The position numbers and the translations under genes are program-made. From contig NZ_JAAGNZ010000002.1 in assembly GCF_010747415.1 (NCBI RefSeq), positions 1,116,001 through 1,180,000 on the forward strand: 64,000 nt of DNA, given 5' to 3'. The stretch's first letter is position 1, and the number at the start of each line of letters is the position of its first letter. Origin of the DNA: Spirosoma agri. Its GTDB lineage: Bacteria; Bacteroidota; Bacteroidia; Cytophagales; Spirosomataceae. The notes under the pieces are model-generated. The model was not told the DNA's origin. It saw only the letters and a list, made by a program, of their open reading frames with translations, and made no database searches. Shown piece after piece: positions 52,512 to 61,590 of this stretch.

Positions 52512-52551
52512 ACGTAACGCGGACATTCGTCCGCGTTACGTCTATTTTTTT
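52509..52551. terminator. Perfect 16-bp palindromic terminator sharing both stop codons
   Basis: Bases 52509-52524 are the exact reverse complement of 52529-52544, loop ATTC, then TTTTTTT on the plus strand. The left edge TAG is the DUF58 stop; the mirrored right edge is the TAG stop of the TlpA-like gene on the minus strand. Confidence 0.92.
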
Positions 52552-54032
52552 AAACTGGCTTTCGCGTTGGTTGGCGCAACCGCTGGCTTTTGGGCAGCCT
52601 GCTGGCGTTTGTGAAAGAGCACAAAATCCTCAATCTGCTCGACGGGAAGTTTGCGGGCAATGATCTTCTTATTCTTATCGAGTACGTACACCGTTGGGGT
52701 TGTCCAGACGTCATATTGGTGCCGGTAGTCAGTACGCGCGGCATAATCATAGCCGTTGATGGCTTTGCCCAGCTTAAACTCACGAATGAACTTCTTCCAT
52801 TCTTCGGGTGTCTGATCGATGGCAATGGCGACCACTTCTACGCCTTTGCCCTTGTACGTATCCACGAACTTTTGCAGTTTAGGCGCACTCTCGCGGCAGT
52901 GGCCGCAATGAGGATCGTAGAAAAAGACGACGGTATAATCGGATTTGATCGTCTGGAACGGGATAGGCTTGCGAAGCGTATCGCTGACCACGGGTGCCGG
53001 GAGGATCTTACCGACCAATAGTGGTTTGAGCGTTTTGACCCGTTCGCCAATATTCTTGATGGTCGAGGAATCCGAAACGGGCATGATACCCGTAGCGTAG
53101 TACTTCTCGAACATATGGACAAACAGACCGTCCGTACCCATCACCTTGGGTTGTTCGTACTGACTAGTTATGTACCAGACTACATACGACAGAATTTCTT
53201 TGTTCTTCCCGGCTCTGGCTTTACTTACCATGAAGTCGGCCTCCTTGATGAGTGAATCAGGCGTCTGGACGGTCAGTTCTTTCAGGTAACGATCTATTTT
53301 CTTCTGTAGGATCGGCGTACGAACAAAGCGCTCGTCGGTAAAGTCATAATCGTCCCAGAAATGACCTTTGAAGTAATTAAATACCCACACCGAATCGGGT
53401 CGTCCGCTGGCCAGTTTAGGCGCGGGTGGCACCTCGGGTTCGGCTGATGCTTTCAGCAGCTTAACGGCAAATGTACCCGTATTATCCTTGAAAAACTGCT
53501 CCCGATACCCTTGCGCCTTTTTCTGTAAGTCATTCATCTTTTGGGCTACCGCTTCCGAAGAAGCCGCATCGGTCGCTTGTTTCTTCTGCGTTTCAAGCCC
53601 TCTTGCTTCGCTGTAAAAATTGCCAAGTTCCTGCTGGTAGGTGTAAAATAGCTCGTTTTCTTTCGAACCGCTCACCTTCATGTTTTTGATTACGTCAGCC
53701 GTATCGGTTTGAAACGAGAAGTTCTGATCATCAGTGATCAATAGCTCGATGTATGGATTCTTACCCTTGGGCATCACGGCAATGTAGAGTCCCTGCGGCA
53801 ACGTCTTTTTACCTTCGAAAACCAGGTTGCCGGTGCCATCGATACGGGCGGTATCTTTCGGAATATACTGACCCGCGCCAAAGTAGTGCGCCAATACGCA
53901 GGTTGTGTCTTTAATGCCCTGGATGTGGGCCGTAATTTTAAAACCCTCAGATTGGGTGGACGCATTAGTTGACTGCGCCTGCAAGCTGATTGCCAGGAAC
54001 AGGCCAAAGAGGGTAACAAGGAGGTTTTTCAT
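52542..54032 (-). CDS. TlpA-like thiol-disulfide protein with DUF4369 and DUF5106 domains
   Basis: 496 aa, signal peptide to about residue 19. The DUF4369 domain is at about 30-140 (FKITAHIQGIKDTTCVLAHYFGAG), followed by a helical DUF5106-like part to about 340. The thioredoxin fold at about 350-470 has the active site DPHCGHCRESAPK (CGHC). It ends in a Lys- and Ala-rich tail. It probably works as a periplasmic reductase in respiration or protein folding. Convergent with DUF58. Confidence 0.9.
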   Translation of the reverse strand: MKNLLVTLFGLFLAISLQAQSTNASTQSEGFKITAHIQGIKDTTCVLAHYFGAGQYIPKDTARIDGTGNLVFEGKKTLPQGLYIAVMPKGKNPYIELLITDDQNFSFQTDTADVIKNMKVSGSKENELFYTYQQELGNFYSEARGLETQKKQATDAASSEAVAQKMNDLQKKAQGYREQFFKDNTGTFAVKLLKASAEPEVPPAPKLASGRPDSVWVFNYFKGHFWDDYDFTDERFVRTPILQKKIDRYLKELTVQTPDSLIKEADFMVSKARAGKNKEILSYVVWYITSQYEQPKVMGTDGLFVHMFEKYYATGIMPVSDSSTIKNIGERVKTLKPLLVGKILPAPVVSDTLRKPIPFQTIKSDYTVVFFYDPHCGHCRESAPKLQKFVDTYKGKGVEVVAIAIDQTPEEWKKFIREFKLGKAINGYDYAARTDYRHQYDVWTTPTVYVLDKNKKIIARKLPVEQIEDFVLFHKRQQAAQKPAVAPTNAKASLKK

Positions 54033-54134
54033 ACAAGCGGTTACGTATCTTCGCGGCTGAATAGAGACAAATTTACATGATTTAATTCAGGAATTTAGCC
54101 TCTCTAAAAACGCCTGCTACGCTAACTCTAGTCT

Positions 54135-54914
54135 ATGTTTTATTTCTTTTCTAAGACGCTGTATTATTTGCTGACGCCAGCGGGCTGGCTTTTGACTGCG
54201 CTAGTAGTGGCGTTGTTTACGAAGAAGGCGCTGCTCCGGCGTCGAATGGTACTTGTGGCACTCTTGGTATTCTACGTATTTGGGAATCCCTTTCTAATGA
54301 ATGAGTTAGCCTTGGCGTGGGAATACCCGCCGACAGTGATACCGGCTGATTCGACCCAACGCGTGGCTGTCGTACTGACGGGTGGCATGACCAATACCAA
54401 AAAAGAAACGCCTGACCATCGGTATCTGCTGAGCCACGAAGCCGACCGGGCGGGGCAGGCGCTGTATTTGTACAAGACGAGCGTTGTGCAGAAAATCCTG
54501 ATCAGCGGTGGGTCCGGCGATCTGCCGTTTCAAGAACGGGATGTTAACGACGAAGGCCAGATGATCGCTCGTTTTCTGGAAACTGCCGGTGTTCGTCCCG
54601 CCGATATTATTCTGGAAGACAAATCGAGAAACACACGCGAGAATGCCGTTTTCTCGGCCAAGCTACTGCGCAAGCGCTTTCCCGCTTACCAATATGTAGT
54701 AGTGACATCAGCCTTTCACATGCGCCGGGCGCTCGGGTGCTTTCGCAAGGAGGGCATTTTGGCCCTTCCCTTTCCGGGCGCATTTATGAGTAGTCGACGG
54801 TCCTTTGCCCCGAGTGAATGGCTTTTGCCCCACGAAGAACCCTTCGCCAATGCCTATTACCTGGTGAAGGAACTGGTCGGCTACACCACCTATCGGCTTG
54901 TCGGCTACATTTAA
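54135..54914 (+). CDS. YdcF/ElyC-family membrane protein (DUF218)
   Basis: 259 aa. Two hydrophobic helices at about 10-27 and 33-52 precede a DUF218 domain: VVLTGGMTNTKKE, KILISGGSGD, DIILEDKSRNTRENAVFSAKLL and VVTSAFHMRRALGCFRKEGI. The family includes E. coli ElyC and SanA, linked to peptidoglycan and envelope integrity. The stop codon sits in the arm of a long palindrome shared with pfkA. Confidence 0.9.
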   Translation: MFYFFSKTLYYLLTPAGWLLTALVVALFTKKALLRRRMVLVALLVFYVFGNPFLMNELALAWEYPPTVIPADSTQRVAVVLTGGMTNTKKETPDHRYLLSHEADRAGQALYLYKTSVVQKILISGGSGDLPFQERDVNDEGQMIARFLETAGVRPADIILEDKSRNTRENAVFSAKLLRKRFPAYQYVVVTSAFHMRRALGCFRKEGILALPFPGAFMSSRRSFAPSEWLLPHEEPFANAYYLVKELVGYTTYRLVGYI

Positions 54915-54999
54915 CTGGCTTAAAGACGTACCACGGGTTTTAACCCGTCGTTCAGCTACAAAGGGGTTAAACCCGTGATACGTTTCTAAGCCAGTTAAA
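54910..54999. terminator. Long palindrome between convergent YdcF and pfkA genes
   Basis: The left arm at 54910-54946 pairs with 54963-54999, with a few mismatches and one bulge; the outer TTTAACTGGCTTA is matched perfectly. The TAA of the YdcF gene (54912-54914) and the TAA of pfkA (54995-54997, minus) lie at mirrored places in the arms. Confidence 0.85.
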
Positions 55000-55969
55000 C
55001 ACTTAAAATTTTGACCATCCGAAGCAGATCCTCACTGATTGGCTTCGGCAGGCGGATCGTATCCCGGAAGGGTGTATAAACCAGCTCGTTGTTGACAATA
55101 CCCGCCATAACGTTCTTTTCGCCGTTCATTAAGCCTTCCAGCGCCCCAAGGCCCAGCCGACTGGCGAGAATGCGGTCATAGGCCGTTGGTATGCCTCCCC
55201 GCTGGATGTGTCCCAGCGTCGTGACGCGCATATCGATGTCTGAATGTACCTGCGCGCGAATTTTCTCGGATATTTCGGTTGCGTTGCCTTCCTCTTCACC
55301 TTCCGCAATCACGATAATCGACGAGGACTTCTGACGACTCCAGCCCGATTTCAGGGTTTCGACGACTTCAGAGATTGGCGTCAGTACCTCAGGAACCATG
55401 ACCAGCTCCGCCCCGCCCGCAATCCCCGACTGAATGGCAATGTAGCCCGAATCGCGGCCCATTACTTCGATAAAGAAGATCCGGTCGTGCGAATCGGCCG
55501 TGTCCCGAATTTTATCGATGGCCTCCAGGGCTGTATTAACGGCGGTGTCGAAACCAATCGTGTGATCGGTTCCGTAGAGGTCGTTATCGATGGTGCCGGG
55601 AGCCCCAACCGTTGGTATGCCGTACTCGTCGAAGAAAATGGTAGCACCGGTAAACGTACCGTTCCCACCAATAGCGACCAGCCCTTCGATACCAAACTTT
55701 TGCAGGTGCTCGTGGGCCTTAGCGCGACCTTCGGGCGTCATGAACTCTTTGCTACGGGCCGATTTCAGAATGGTACCACCGCGCTGAACAATATTGCTCA
55801 CCGAATGGGAGGACATCTGAAAAATATCACCATTTATCATCCCGCTGTATCCCCGGCGTATACCAAAAACTTCGAGACCGTGATAGACCGCTCCCCGGAC
55901 AACGGCCCGGATACAGGCGTTCATACCCGGCGCATCACCACCCGAGGTAAAAACAGCAATTCTTTTCAT
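54995..55969 (-). CDS. pfkA: ATP-type 6-phosphofructokinase with a D103N change
   Basis: 324 aa, length and numbering like E. coli PfkA. It commits fructose 6-phosphate to glycolysis. TSGGDAPGMNACIR, GTIDND with the catalytic base Asp128, and EVMGRDSGYIA are in place. Gly104 marks the ATP-dependent type. At position 103 the normal Mg-ATP site Asp of GGDG is Asn here (AIGGNGTFTGA; codon AAC). The effect on activity is uncertain. A TAAATTTG box on the minus strand at 56033-56040 could be its -7 element. Confidence 0.93.
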   Translation of the reverse strand: MKRIAVFTSGGDAPGMNACIRAVVRGAVYHGLEVFGIRRGYSGMINGDIFQMSSHSVSNIVQRGGTILKSARSKEFMTPEGRAKAHEHLQKFGIEGLVAIGGNGTFTGATIFFDEYGIPTVGAPGTIDNDLYGTDHTIGFDTAVNTALEAIDKIRDTADSHDRIFFIEVMGRDSGYIAIQSGIAGGAELVMVPEVLTPISEVVETLKSGWSRQKSSSIIVIAEGEEEGNATEISEKIRAQVHSDIDMRVTTLGHIQRGGIPTAYDRILASRLGLGALEGLMNGEKNVMAGIVNNELVYTPFRDTIRLPKPISEDLLRMVKILSV

Positions 55970-56162
55970 TGATCAAGTCTATTTTTTACAGGAAAAGGAC
56001 AAGAAACTAGGGCTTTCTTGTAATAAACCCCGCAAATTTATCCGCATTTCACAATCTAAAGGCATCCTTTCGGCAATTTCCCTTCTGATTCGTGTAAATT
56101 TCATAAAAAGCACAGAATTGAAAATAATAAAGCACCGGGCTTACGGTATGCCGACAGGCTGC

Positions 56163-56930
56163 TTATATGTTCCTCTTTGCTTTGTACGATACCGCACGCC
56201 AGACAATGCGACCATGATTGACCAGGGTCGGTAACATGCCAAAATGGGCTGCCAGTACCTTAAACCGGTCGATTAATGACTGGCGATGTTGCTGCACCGA
56301 CAAGCCTCCCACCAGATACTTACACAGCACAAAGGGTAGGTACTCGATTTTTTTGGCTGCTTTCAGGCAGTTGATCTCCCAGTCCAGATCGGCGCTTAAA
56401 TTATCGGTTGGGTAATCCGGCGCTAGAGAACGCTTCGCTACAAAAGCCTGATGACAAACTTTCATGCCTAGGTTCATGTCGCGCCAGGTCAGGTGTTTCG
56501 GTAGTACGTGCGGAGTAACAACACTTCTCAGGCCAACGGCGGCACCAGATCGTCGGTCTCCATCGTCACGAACGAACAACGCATCACTGTAGTAAACATC
56601 CCCACTTTTGGCTTTGATGTTCGCCAGCAAATTGGTCAGTGTCTGAGCGTCGTAGATCTCGTCACCGGCATTCATGAACCAGACATAATCGCCCGCTGCC
56701 CGGTGTAACCCTTTGTTCATGGCATCGTAGAGCCCGCTGTCGGGCTCGGACACCCAATGGGTTATGTGGCTTTCGTAACGCCTGATTGTGGCCAGCGTTC
56801 CATCGGTCGACCCCCCATCAATCACAATGTACTCGTAATCCGTTGCGTCCTGCGTGACGATGCTATCGATCGTTCGCTCCAGAAACCGCTCGGCGTTGTA
56901 TGTGATGGTAATAATCGATACCGTTGGCAT
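56163..56930 (-). CDS. Family 2 glycosyltransferase
   Basis: 255 aa of the GT-A fold. VSIITITYNAERFLERTI, the donor site VIDGGSTDGTL and the metal site YVWFMNAGDEIYD are conserved. SGLYDAMNKGLHRAAGDY is typical of WcaA-like enzymes that build polysaccharide repeat units. Last gene of the surface-glycan row. It is separated from the GT4 gene by 79 bases that contain imperfect inverted repeats. Confidence 0.92.
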   Translation of the reverse strand: MPTVSIITITYNAERFLERTIDSIVTQDATDYEYIVIDGGSTDGTLATIRRYESHITHWVSEPDSGLYDAMNKGLHRAAGDYVWFMNAGDEIYDAQTLTNLLANIKAKSGDVYYSDALFVRDDGDRRSGAAVGLRSVVTPHVLPKHLTWRDMNLGMKVCHQAFVAKRSLAPDYPTDNLSADLDWEINCLKAAKKIEYLPFVLCKYLVGGLSVQQHRQSLIDRFKVLAAHFGMLPTLVNHGRIVWRAVSYKAKRNI

Positions 56931-57009
56931 AGGTTGAATGAGTAGTTTAGTAATTGAGTGAACAAGTGATTAGCCGTCCGACAGCTAGTATAATCACCCA
57001 AACGCTCAA

Positions 57010-58317
57010 TCACCCATTCATTAGTTTATCATAGAGTTCAATGTGCTGTCTGGCTACAACCGCTTCGGAAAATCGCTCCTGCGCCGACTGGCGGGCCTGT
57101 TGACGTAAGATTTCCGGATTCGGGTGGTTCAGGACGAACGCGATGCCGTCGGCCAGCTGCTGCGCCGAGCCGACATCGGCCAGATACCCATTCTGCTGAT
57201 GGTCGACCATTTCGGGAATGCCCCCCGTCCGGAAGCCAATCACGGGCGTTCCGCAGGACAGCGATTCAATAACGGTATTAGGCAGGTTATCTTCCAGCGA
57301 TGGCACAACCATCGCGTCGGCTGCGTTATAGGCCGCCACAATCGCGTCTTCGCTCGTGAGGATGCCCAGGTGCCGGACCGTAAACGGCAATTCATTCAGC
57401 AGATAAGAGCGCCCTTTCCCGAATACGAGTACTTCGAGATTCAGAGCAGGGTGTTGCTGATGGAGCAACTGTAAGGCTTCGGCAAAATACCGAAAGCCTT
57501 TGCGCGTATCAGTTACGTTGGCACTGCCAAATAAGACTCTTGCCGGAGTGAGGCCCGACGAGCTACTGTCCGGGATCTCTAGGCGGAGGTTGGCTTCCTG
57601 ACGATCAATAGGTTGGAAAATACGCTGGTCGATCGCGTAGGGAATGATCGTAAACGGAAAATTCCGTAGTAGCGTGCTGCGAATTCCCTCGTCGGATAAC
57701 CACCGGCTGGGGGGCGTAAAATGCACATTGGCGTTCGCGAAGACGGTTTTTTTTTGCTCGAAAATTCGGTACGACAAGTCCTGCTCACCGGGTTTTTTCA
57801 GGTATGGACACTGGCGACAATGGGTCAGGAAGTGAGCACAGCCCCGCGAATAATGACACCCGCCCGTAAACGCCCACTGGTCGTGAAGGGTCCAGACAAC
57901 GGGTTTCCCCAACTCAAACAGCGCGCGTAACCCGTCGAGCGACAGAAAGCCGAAGTTGATCCAGTGCAGATGCAGAATATCGGCCTGCTGAATGGCTTCG
58001 TGGAAGTTCAGATTGGCGCCAAAGGCCGCCGGTGAAAACTGAAAGCGGACGGATCGGTCGCGTTCGTAGGGCAGGAAATACAGACGCTCGGCCACAAACC
58101 GACCAAAGGCCGTCTGCTCGGCCAGAAAATTATTGGCTAAATAGGTCACGCCCGGCCCAGGACGGTGTTTTTCCTGCCGGTTCGAGGTGCCGACGAGCAG
58201 GGTACTTTCAACCGAACCATCGTACTGCCCAACGTTCGACAACGCCTGATGCAGCCGGTTGGCCGCTACGGCTGCTCCGCCAAAAAGATGGTAGGTGCTC
58301 AGGTGCGTAACTCTCAC
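57010..58317 (-). CDS. Family 4 glycosyltransferase
   Basis: 435 aa from a GTG at 58317 that overlaps the stop of the FkbM gene as GTGA. The frame runs on to 58536, but that part is inside the neighbour and has no homology. The N-terminal acceptor domain starts RVTHLSTYHLFGGAAVAANRLH. HWINFGFLSL and a Cys/His-rich CHYSRGCAHFLTHCRQCPYL follow. The donor domain has LFGSANVTDTRKGF and PSLEDNLPNTVIESLSCG. It adds a sugar in the glycan of this locus; linkage unknown. Confidence 0.92.
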   Translation of the reverse strand: MRVTHLSTYHLFGGAAVAANRLHQALSNVGQYDGSVESTLLVGTSNRQEKHRPGPGVTYLANNFLAEQTAFGRFVAERLYFLPYERDRSVRFQFSPAAFGANLNFHEAIQQADILHLHWINFGFLSLDGLRALFELGKPVVWTLHDQWAFTGGCHYSRGCAHFLTHCRQCPYLKKPGEQDLSYRIFEQKKTVFANANVHFTPPSRWLSDEGIRSTLLRNFPFTIIPYAIDQRIFQPIDRQEANLRLEIPDSSSSGLTPARVLFGSANVTDTRKGFRYFAEALQLLHQQHPALNLEVLVFGKGRSYLLNELPFTVRHLGILTSEDAIVAAYNAADAMVVPSLEDNLPNTVIESLSCGTPVIGFRTGGIPEMVDHQQNGYLADVGSAQQLADGIAFVLNHPNPEILRQQARQSAQERFSEAVVARQHIELYDKLMNG

Positions 58318-59120
58318 GGGCGATAGGCAAAAATGTTGAGTTGCAGGTCCATCACCGCGTTGTTCTTGTACCGGTGGTTGACAAACGGGCGAACGCGCGA
58401 CTGGTTGCTGTCGACGTAATAGCGATAGCCATTTTCTTCCAGAATCTGCACGACGGTGCCGAGACTTTGCGGATGCCCGATGTAGGAATGATATTCGATG
58501 AACAGATTCCGGACGTTGGTCAGCACATCCCGACAATCAATCAGCACATCCGTTTCGGCCCCTTCAATGTCAATTTTGAGCATATCGATACGCGGTTCGC
58601 GCAGCAGGTAATCCCGTAACCGAACCGATGGGACACGCCGACGATTGGTTTCCGAAAACAAGGACGCTGAATCGGCTTCGCCACTCCCAAAATCAATGCC
58701 GTCTTCGTCGATCCATACTGCTTTATTGACTACCTCTATGCCTTCGATCCGGTTGGTACGCAAATTCTGATCGAGAATAGCGCCAATGTCCGGATCAGCT
58801 TCGAACGCAATGATACGCGCCTGGGGGTACGTATGCCGGAAGTAAGCCAGACTCGACCCAACGTTGGCCCCGCAGTCCAGAATAACCGGCTCAGGGCTGT
58901 TTGTTTGAAAGCGGTAGGATTCGTCGGCGAAAATCTCTTTGAACTGCCAAACGAACGAGAGCGCATCCGGCACCTGAAAGCGGTACTGCAAAAACGGAAT
59001 CATACCACTCTGATGACGTGGCCGACCGGCATACCGGAAAAATAACCACAGCAGCAGTCGCCCGTTCGAGGTCTGGATCGCCCGGTAGAGGTTCGTGAAG
59101 AGATAGCGAAAAAGCCACAT
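58314..59120 (-). CDS. FkbM-family methyltransferase
   Basis: 268 aa. The SAM-binding motif is VILDCGANVGSSLAYFRHTYP, followed by IIAFEADPD and the FkbM signature MLKIDIEGAETDVLIDC. The family O-methylates sugars or small molecules. In a glycan cluster it probably methylates a sugar hydroxyl, which can cap chains. It starts 6 bases after the other methyltransferase and its stop overlaps the GT4 start. Confidence 0.9.
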   Translation of the reverse strand: MWLFRYLFTNLYRAIQTSNGRLLLWLFFRYAGRPRHQSGMIPFLQYRFQVPDALSFVWQFKEIFADESYRFQTNSPEPVILDCGANVGSSLAYFRHTYPQARIIAFEADPDIGAILDQNLRTNRIEGIEVVNKAVWIDEDGIDFGSGEADSASLFSETNRRRVPSVRLRDYLLREPRIDMLKIDIEGAETDVLIDCRDVLTNVRNLFIEYHSYIGHPQSLGTVVQILEENGYRYYVDSNQSRVRPFVNHRYKNNAVMDLQLNIFAYRP

Positions 59121-59126
59121 AAATGC

Positions 59127-59972
59127 CTACGAATACGAAAAGCCAATACCAGCACCCGGATACCAGTGATCTTTGGGAACTTCTTGGTAATAAACGAATT
59201 TACGACCTACTTCCAGCGACAACCGCGCCAGTACGCCCGTTTCGTGGGCATTGTCGCTTAAAAGAATGCCCGCTGCACTTAGTTTGGGCAACACGACCCG
59301 GTACTCATCGTGTTCGTACTGCGACGAGTGATCACTGTCATTGATGAACAGATCGATTGGTTCGCTGAACGCTCTCAGGCTGGTGAGTGAATCGCCGTAC
59401 AGCACTTGACCCACTTCCTTATAAGGACCATCGAGGAGGTAACCCGCTTTCGGAGCAATGTCGGTGCCATAATAGCGACCCGGTTTCCCCTCGGCCCGAT
59501 TCCGTAACAGGGCCGAACAGAGTAGAACCGCTCCCAAGCCTTTGTCGACGCCCGTTTCGATCACTACGCCGGGTTTGAGCAGCCGCACAAGCGCATACCA
59601 GCCCAGCCGCCGACCAAACTCAACACGCAGATCGGCCACCCGGCGATACGACGATGTTCTGGTTTTTTCCAGAATGTAGTCACGAAGGGCTACGTCGTTT
59701 CGGGCCTCGTTGATGTAGGTCAGTACGGTTTCGGGCTTGACGTTCGCTACCACTGCTACGGTATGCGCCAGATACAGCAGGTTATCGTCGGTTAACTCGT
59801 ACGTAAAGTTGGTATCCTCGCGTGAGTTGACTCCCCAGCGCAGAATCTGACCATACCGGTGGTTGTAGCTTCGGCTGGCCTGCCTGATTCGGGGCAGGAA
59901 ATTAACGGCGGGCGCTTTGCGGACTTTGTAGAGCAAATCGAGGCCGAACAATTGAATGAGGAGTTTTCGCAT
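59127..59972 (-). CDS. Class I SAM-dependent methyltransferase (Methyltransf_24-like)
   Basis: 281 aa. The N-terminal 120 residues are helical and have no known domain. The methyltransferase part has VIETGVDKGLGAVLLCSALL (glycine loop), YYGTDIAPKAGYLLDGP and DLFINDSDHSSQYEHDEYRVV, where the acidic/His residues could bind metal. Its place next to FkbM in the glycan row suggests a sugar or aglycone substrate. Exact target unknown. Confidence 0.85.
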   Translation of the reverse strand: MRKLLIQLFGLDLLYKVRKAPAVNFLPRIRQASRSYNHRYGQILRWGVNSREDTNFTYELTDDNLLYLAHTVAVVANVKPETVLTYINEARNDVALRDYILEKTRTSSYRRVADLRVEFGRRLGWYALVRLLKPGVVIETGVDKGLGAVLLCSALLRNRAEGKPGRYYGTDIAPKAGYLLDGPYKEVGQVLYGDSLTSLRAFSEPIDLFINDSDHSSQYEHDEYRVVLPKLSAAGILLSDNAHETGVLARLSLEVGRKFVYYQEVPKDHWYPGAGIGFSYS

Positions 59973-60014
59973 AAGGCAGAATGACTAGTATAAGACTACG
60001 GTTCGTTTAGGGCG

Positions 60015-61517
60015 TTAGCGGGCGATCGTTTTTCGGATGCGCAGCCAGACGGAGTTTATCAGTTCGGTCGCATCAGGTGAGAGGTTGAACACATAAATGC
60101 CGGACAGAAACAGGATCGTTATGGCCGATGACCGCAACGCCACGTCAAGGCCTATCCACCACCAGGAGCCGGTACCATGCGGCACCCGTTCAATCAGAAA
60201 CCAGATCAAGCCGGCCAGCACAAGAACGGCCAGATTGCGCCAGGAAAACGGTTGCAGGCCAAATTTAATCCCAACCAGCAGGGTACGCGCAAAATTATAC
60301 AGGAATGTTGCTAACACCGCACCAACAGCCGCACCATTCATGCCGTATTGGGGGATCAGCAGTTTATTGGCCAGAATCGTAACGAAGATGAGCAGAACGA
60401 AAAAGACAGAATCATAAGCATAATACCGCGACGTATTCAGGATAACCCCGTTGACGCCGGTAGCCATGTCGATCAGTTTGCTCAGGCCTAGCCACAAAAT
60501 TACGTAATAGCCCGCTTCGTAACCGGCGGGTAACACGGCAAAAATAGTGGGTAGATTGACCGCTACACCCACAAAAACGAGGCATCCCGCAATGAGCTGA
60601 TTCAGACAGCTTTTGCGATAGATGGACATGATATTATCCAGGTCGTTTGCCTTCCACGACTCGGCAATGAGCGTACCAGATACTTTGTACAGGGCCGTGG
60701 CTGGTAACGCGATAACGCTGGCAAAATAGGAAGCCGTGCTGTAAACACCCGTATCGTCCAATCCTTTGCTCGTGCTGAGCATGGCTTTGTCGATGGTCCA
60801 GATGATCTGCGTTGATAACGCCGTGGTTAACGTGAGTGCCGAGTAGCGAATCAGGTTCTGGCGCAGTTCGGGACTGACCGCGACAAAACGGCGGTTGAAA
60901 AAAAGTGCGCTGTCCTGCGCTACGCTGTAGATCATCAGCACCAAAGGCACGAAAAAAGCGAGCAACCAAAAAAACAGAAACTGCGGAAAAGTAACCCAGC
61001 CGAACCAGTGCAGACCACCGGCGATCAGGACCAGCACGCGCTGCACCAGCTGTTGAAGCAGCGTTCCCGTAACGGGGTCATACAACAGGCGGGCGTAGGT
61101 GTCGAAAACGGCGAAAAAGACCGTGAACAACATCAGCGGAATGAGCAGGTAGTAATAATCGACAAACAGCGCCGATTGAGTCTGGTAATGTTCAATCACC
61201 CAAGGACGGGCCAGCCACAGGGTCAGGGCACAAACACCACAGCCAACAACGGTCGTCAACGTAGCAATGTACAGATAGCCATTGTGTTGTCGGTCGATGT
61301 TGCGGAAATAGGGGAAATAACGGCCGCCCGCGCTATTGAGGCCCAGATTGGATGCCTGCGCCAGCACCTGCGATACGGCAATCAGCAACGACAGTAATCC
61401 GATCTGCTCTTTGCTGAGCAGGTGCGGAAAAAAAACGCCCTGGGTTAAAAAGCCAACACCTACACCGGCATAAGCGTAAATTGAACTCTGAATGGTCTGC
61501 CGTTTAATGATACCCAC
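60015..61517 (-). CDS. Polysaccharide flippase (Wzx/MATE-like)
   Basis: 500 aa with about 14 hydrophobic helices along the whole chain. The N-terminus KRQTIQSSIYAYAGVGVGFLTQ and the middle DTYARLLYDP, IDKAMLSTSKGLDDTGVYSTA are typical of O-antigen/oligosaccharide exporters of the Wzx family. It would move undecaprenyl-linked repeat units across the inner membrane. No Wzy polymerase is seen in the window, though it could lie beyond the right edge. Confidence 0.9.
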   Translation of the reverse strand: MGIIKRQTIQSSIYAYAGVGVGFLTQGVFFPHLLSKEQIGLLSLLIAVSQVLAQASNLGLNSAGGRYFPYFRNIDRQHNGYLYIATLTTVVGCGVCALTLWLARPWVIEHYQTQSALFVDYYYLLIPLMLFTVFFAVFDTYARLLYDPVTGTLLQQLVQRVLVLIAGGLHWFGWVTFPQFLFFWLLAFFVPLVLMIYSVAQDSALFFNRRFVAVSPELRQNLIRYSALTLTTALSTQIIWTIDKAMLSTSKGLDDTGVYSTASYFASVIALPATALYKVSGTLIAESWKANDLDNIMSIYRKSCLNQLIAGCLVFVGVAVNLPTIFAVLPAGYEAGYYVILWLGLSKLIDMATGVNGVILNTSRYYAYDSVFFVLLIFVTILANKLLIPQYGMNGAAVGAVLATFLYNFARTLLVGIKFGLQPFSWRNLAVLVLAGLIWFLIERVPHGTGSWWWIGLDVALRSSAITILFLSGIYVFNLSPDATELINSVWLRIRKTIAR

Positions 61518-61529
61518 GTGCTAGTTTGT

Positions 61530-61590
61530 GAAAGAGTGAATGAGTGAAAACATGCGTCAGCTATTCACTGAATCACTCATTCACTCTTTC
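61530..61590. repeat. 18-base perfect inverted repeat between pseI and flippase
   Basis: GAAAGAGTGAATGAGTGA (61530-61547) pairs perfectly with 61573-61590 around a 25-base loop. The right arm includes the pseI stop. Similar AGTGAA-rich repeats occur at 50170-50250 and 56935-57009. Confidence 0.8.

Noticed and set aside
57010..58536. 508-aa reading of the GT4 gene
   Set aside because: The extra 73 residues lie in antisense-like, Arg/Pro-rich sequence inside the FkbM gene. The GTG at 58317 fits the family start and gives a GTGA junction.
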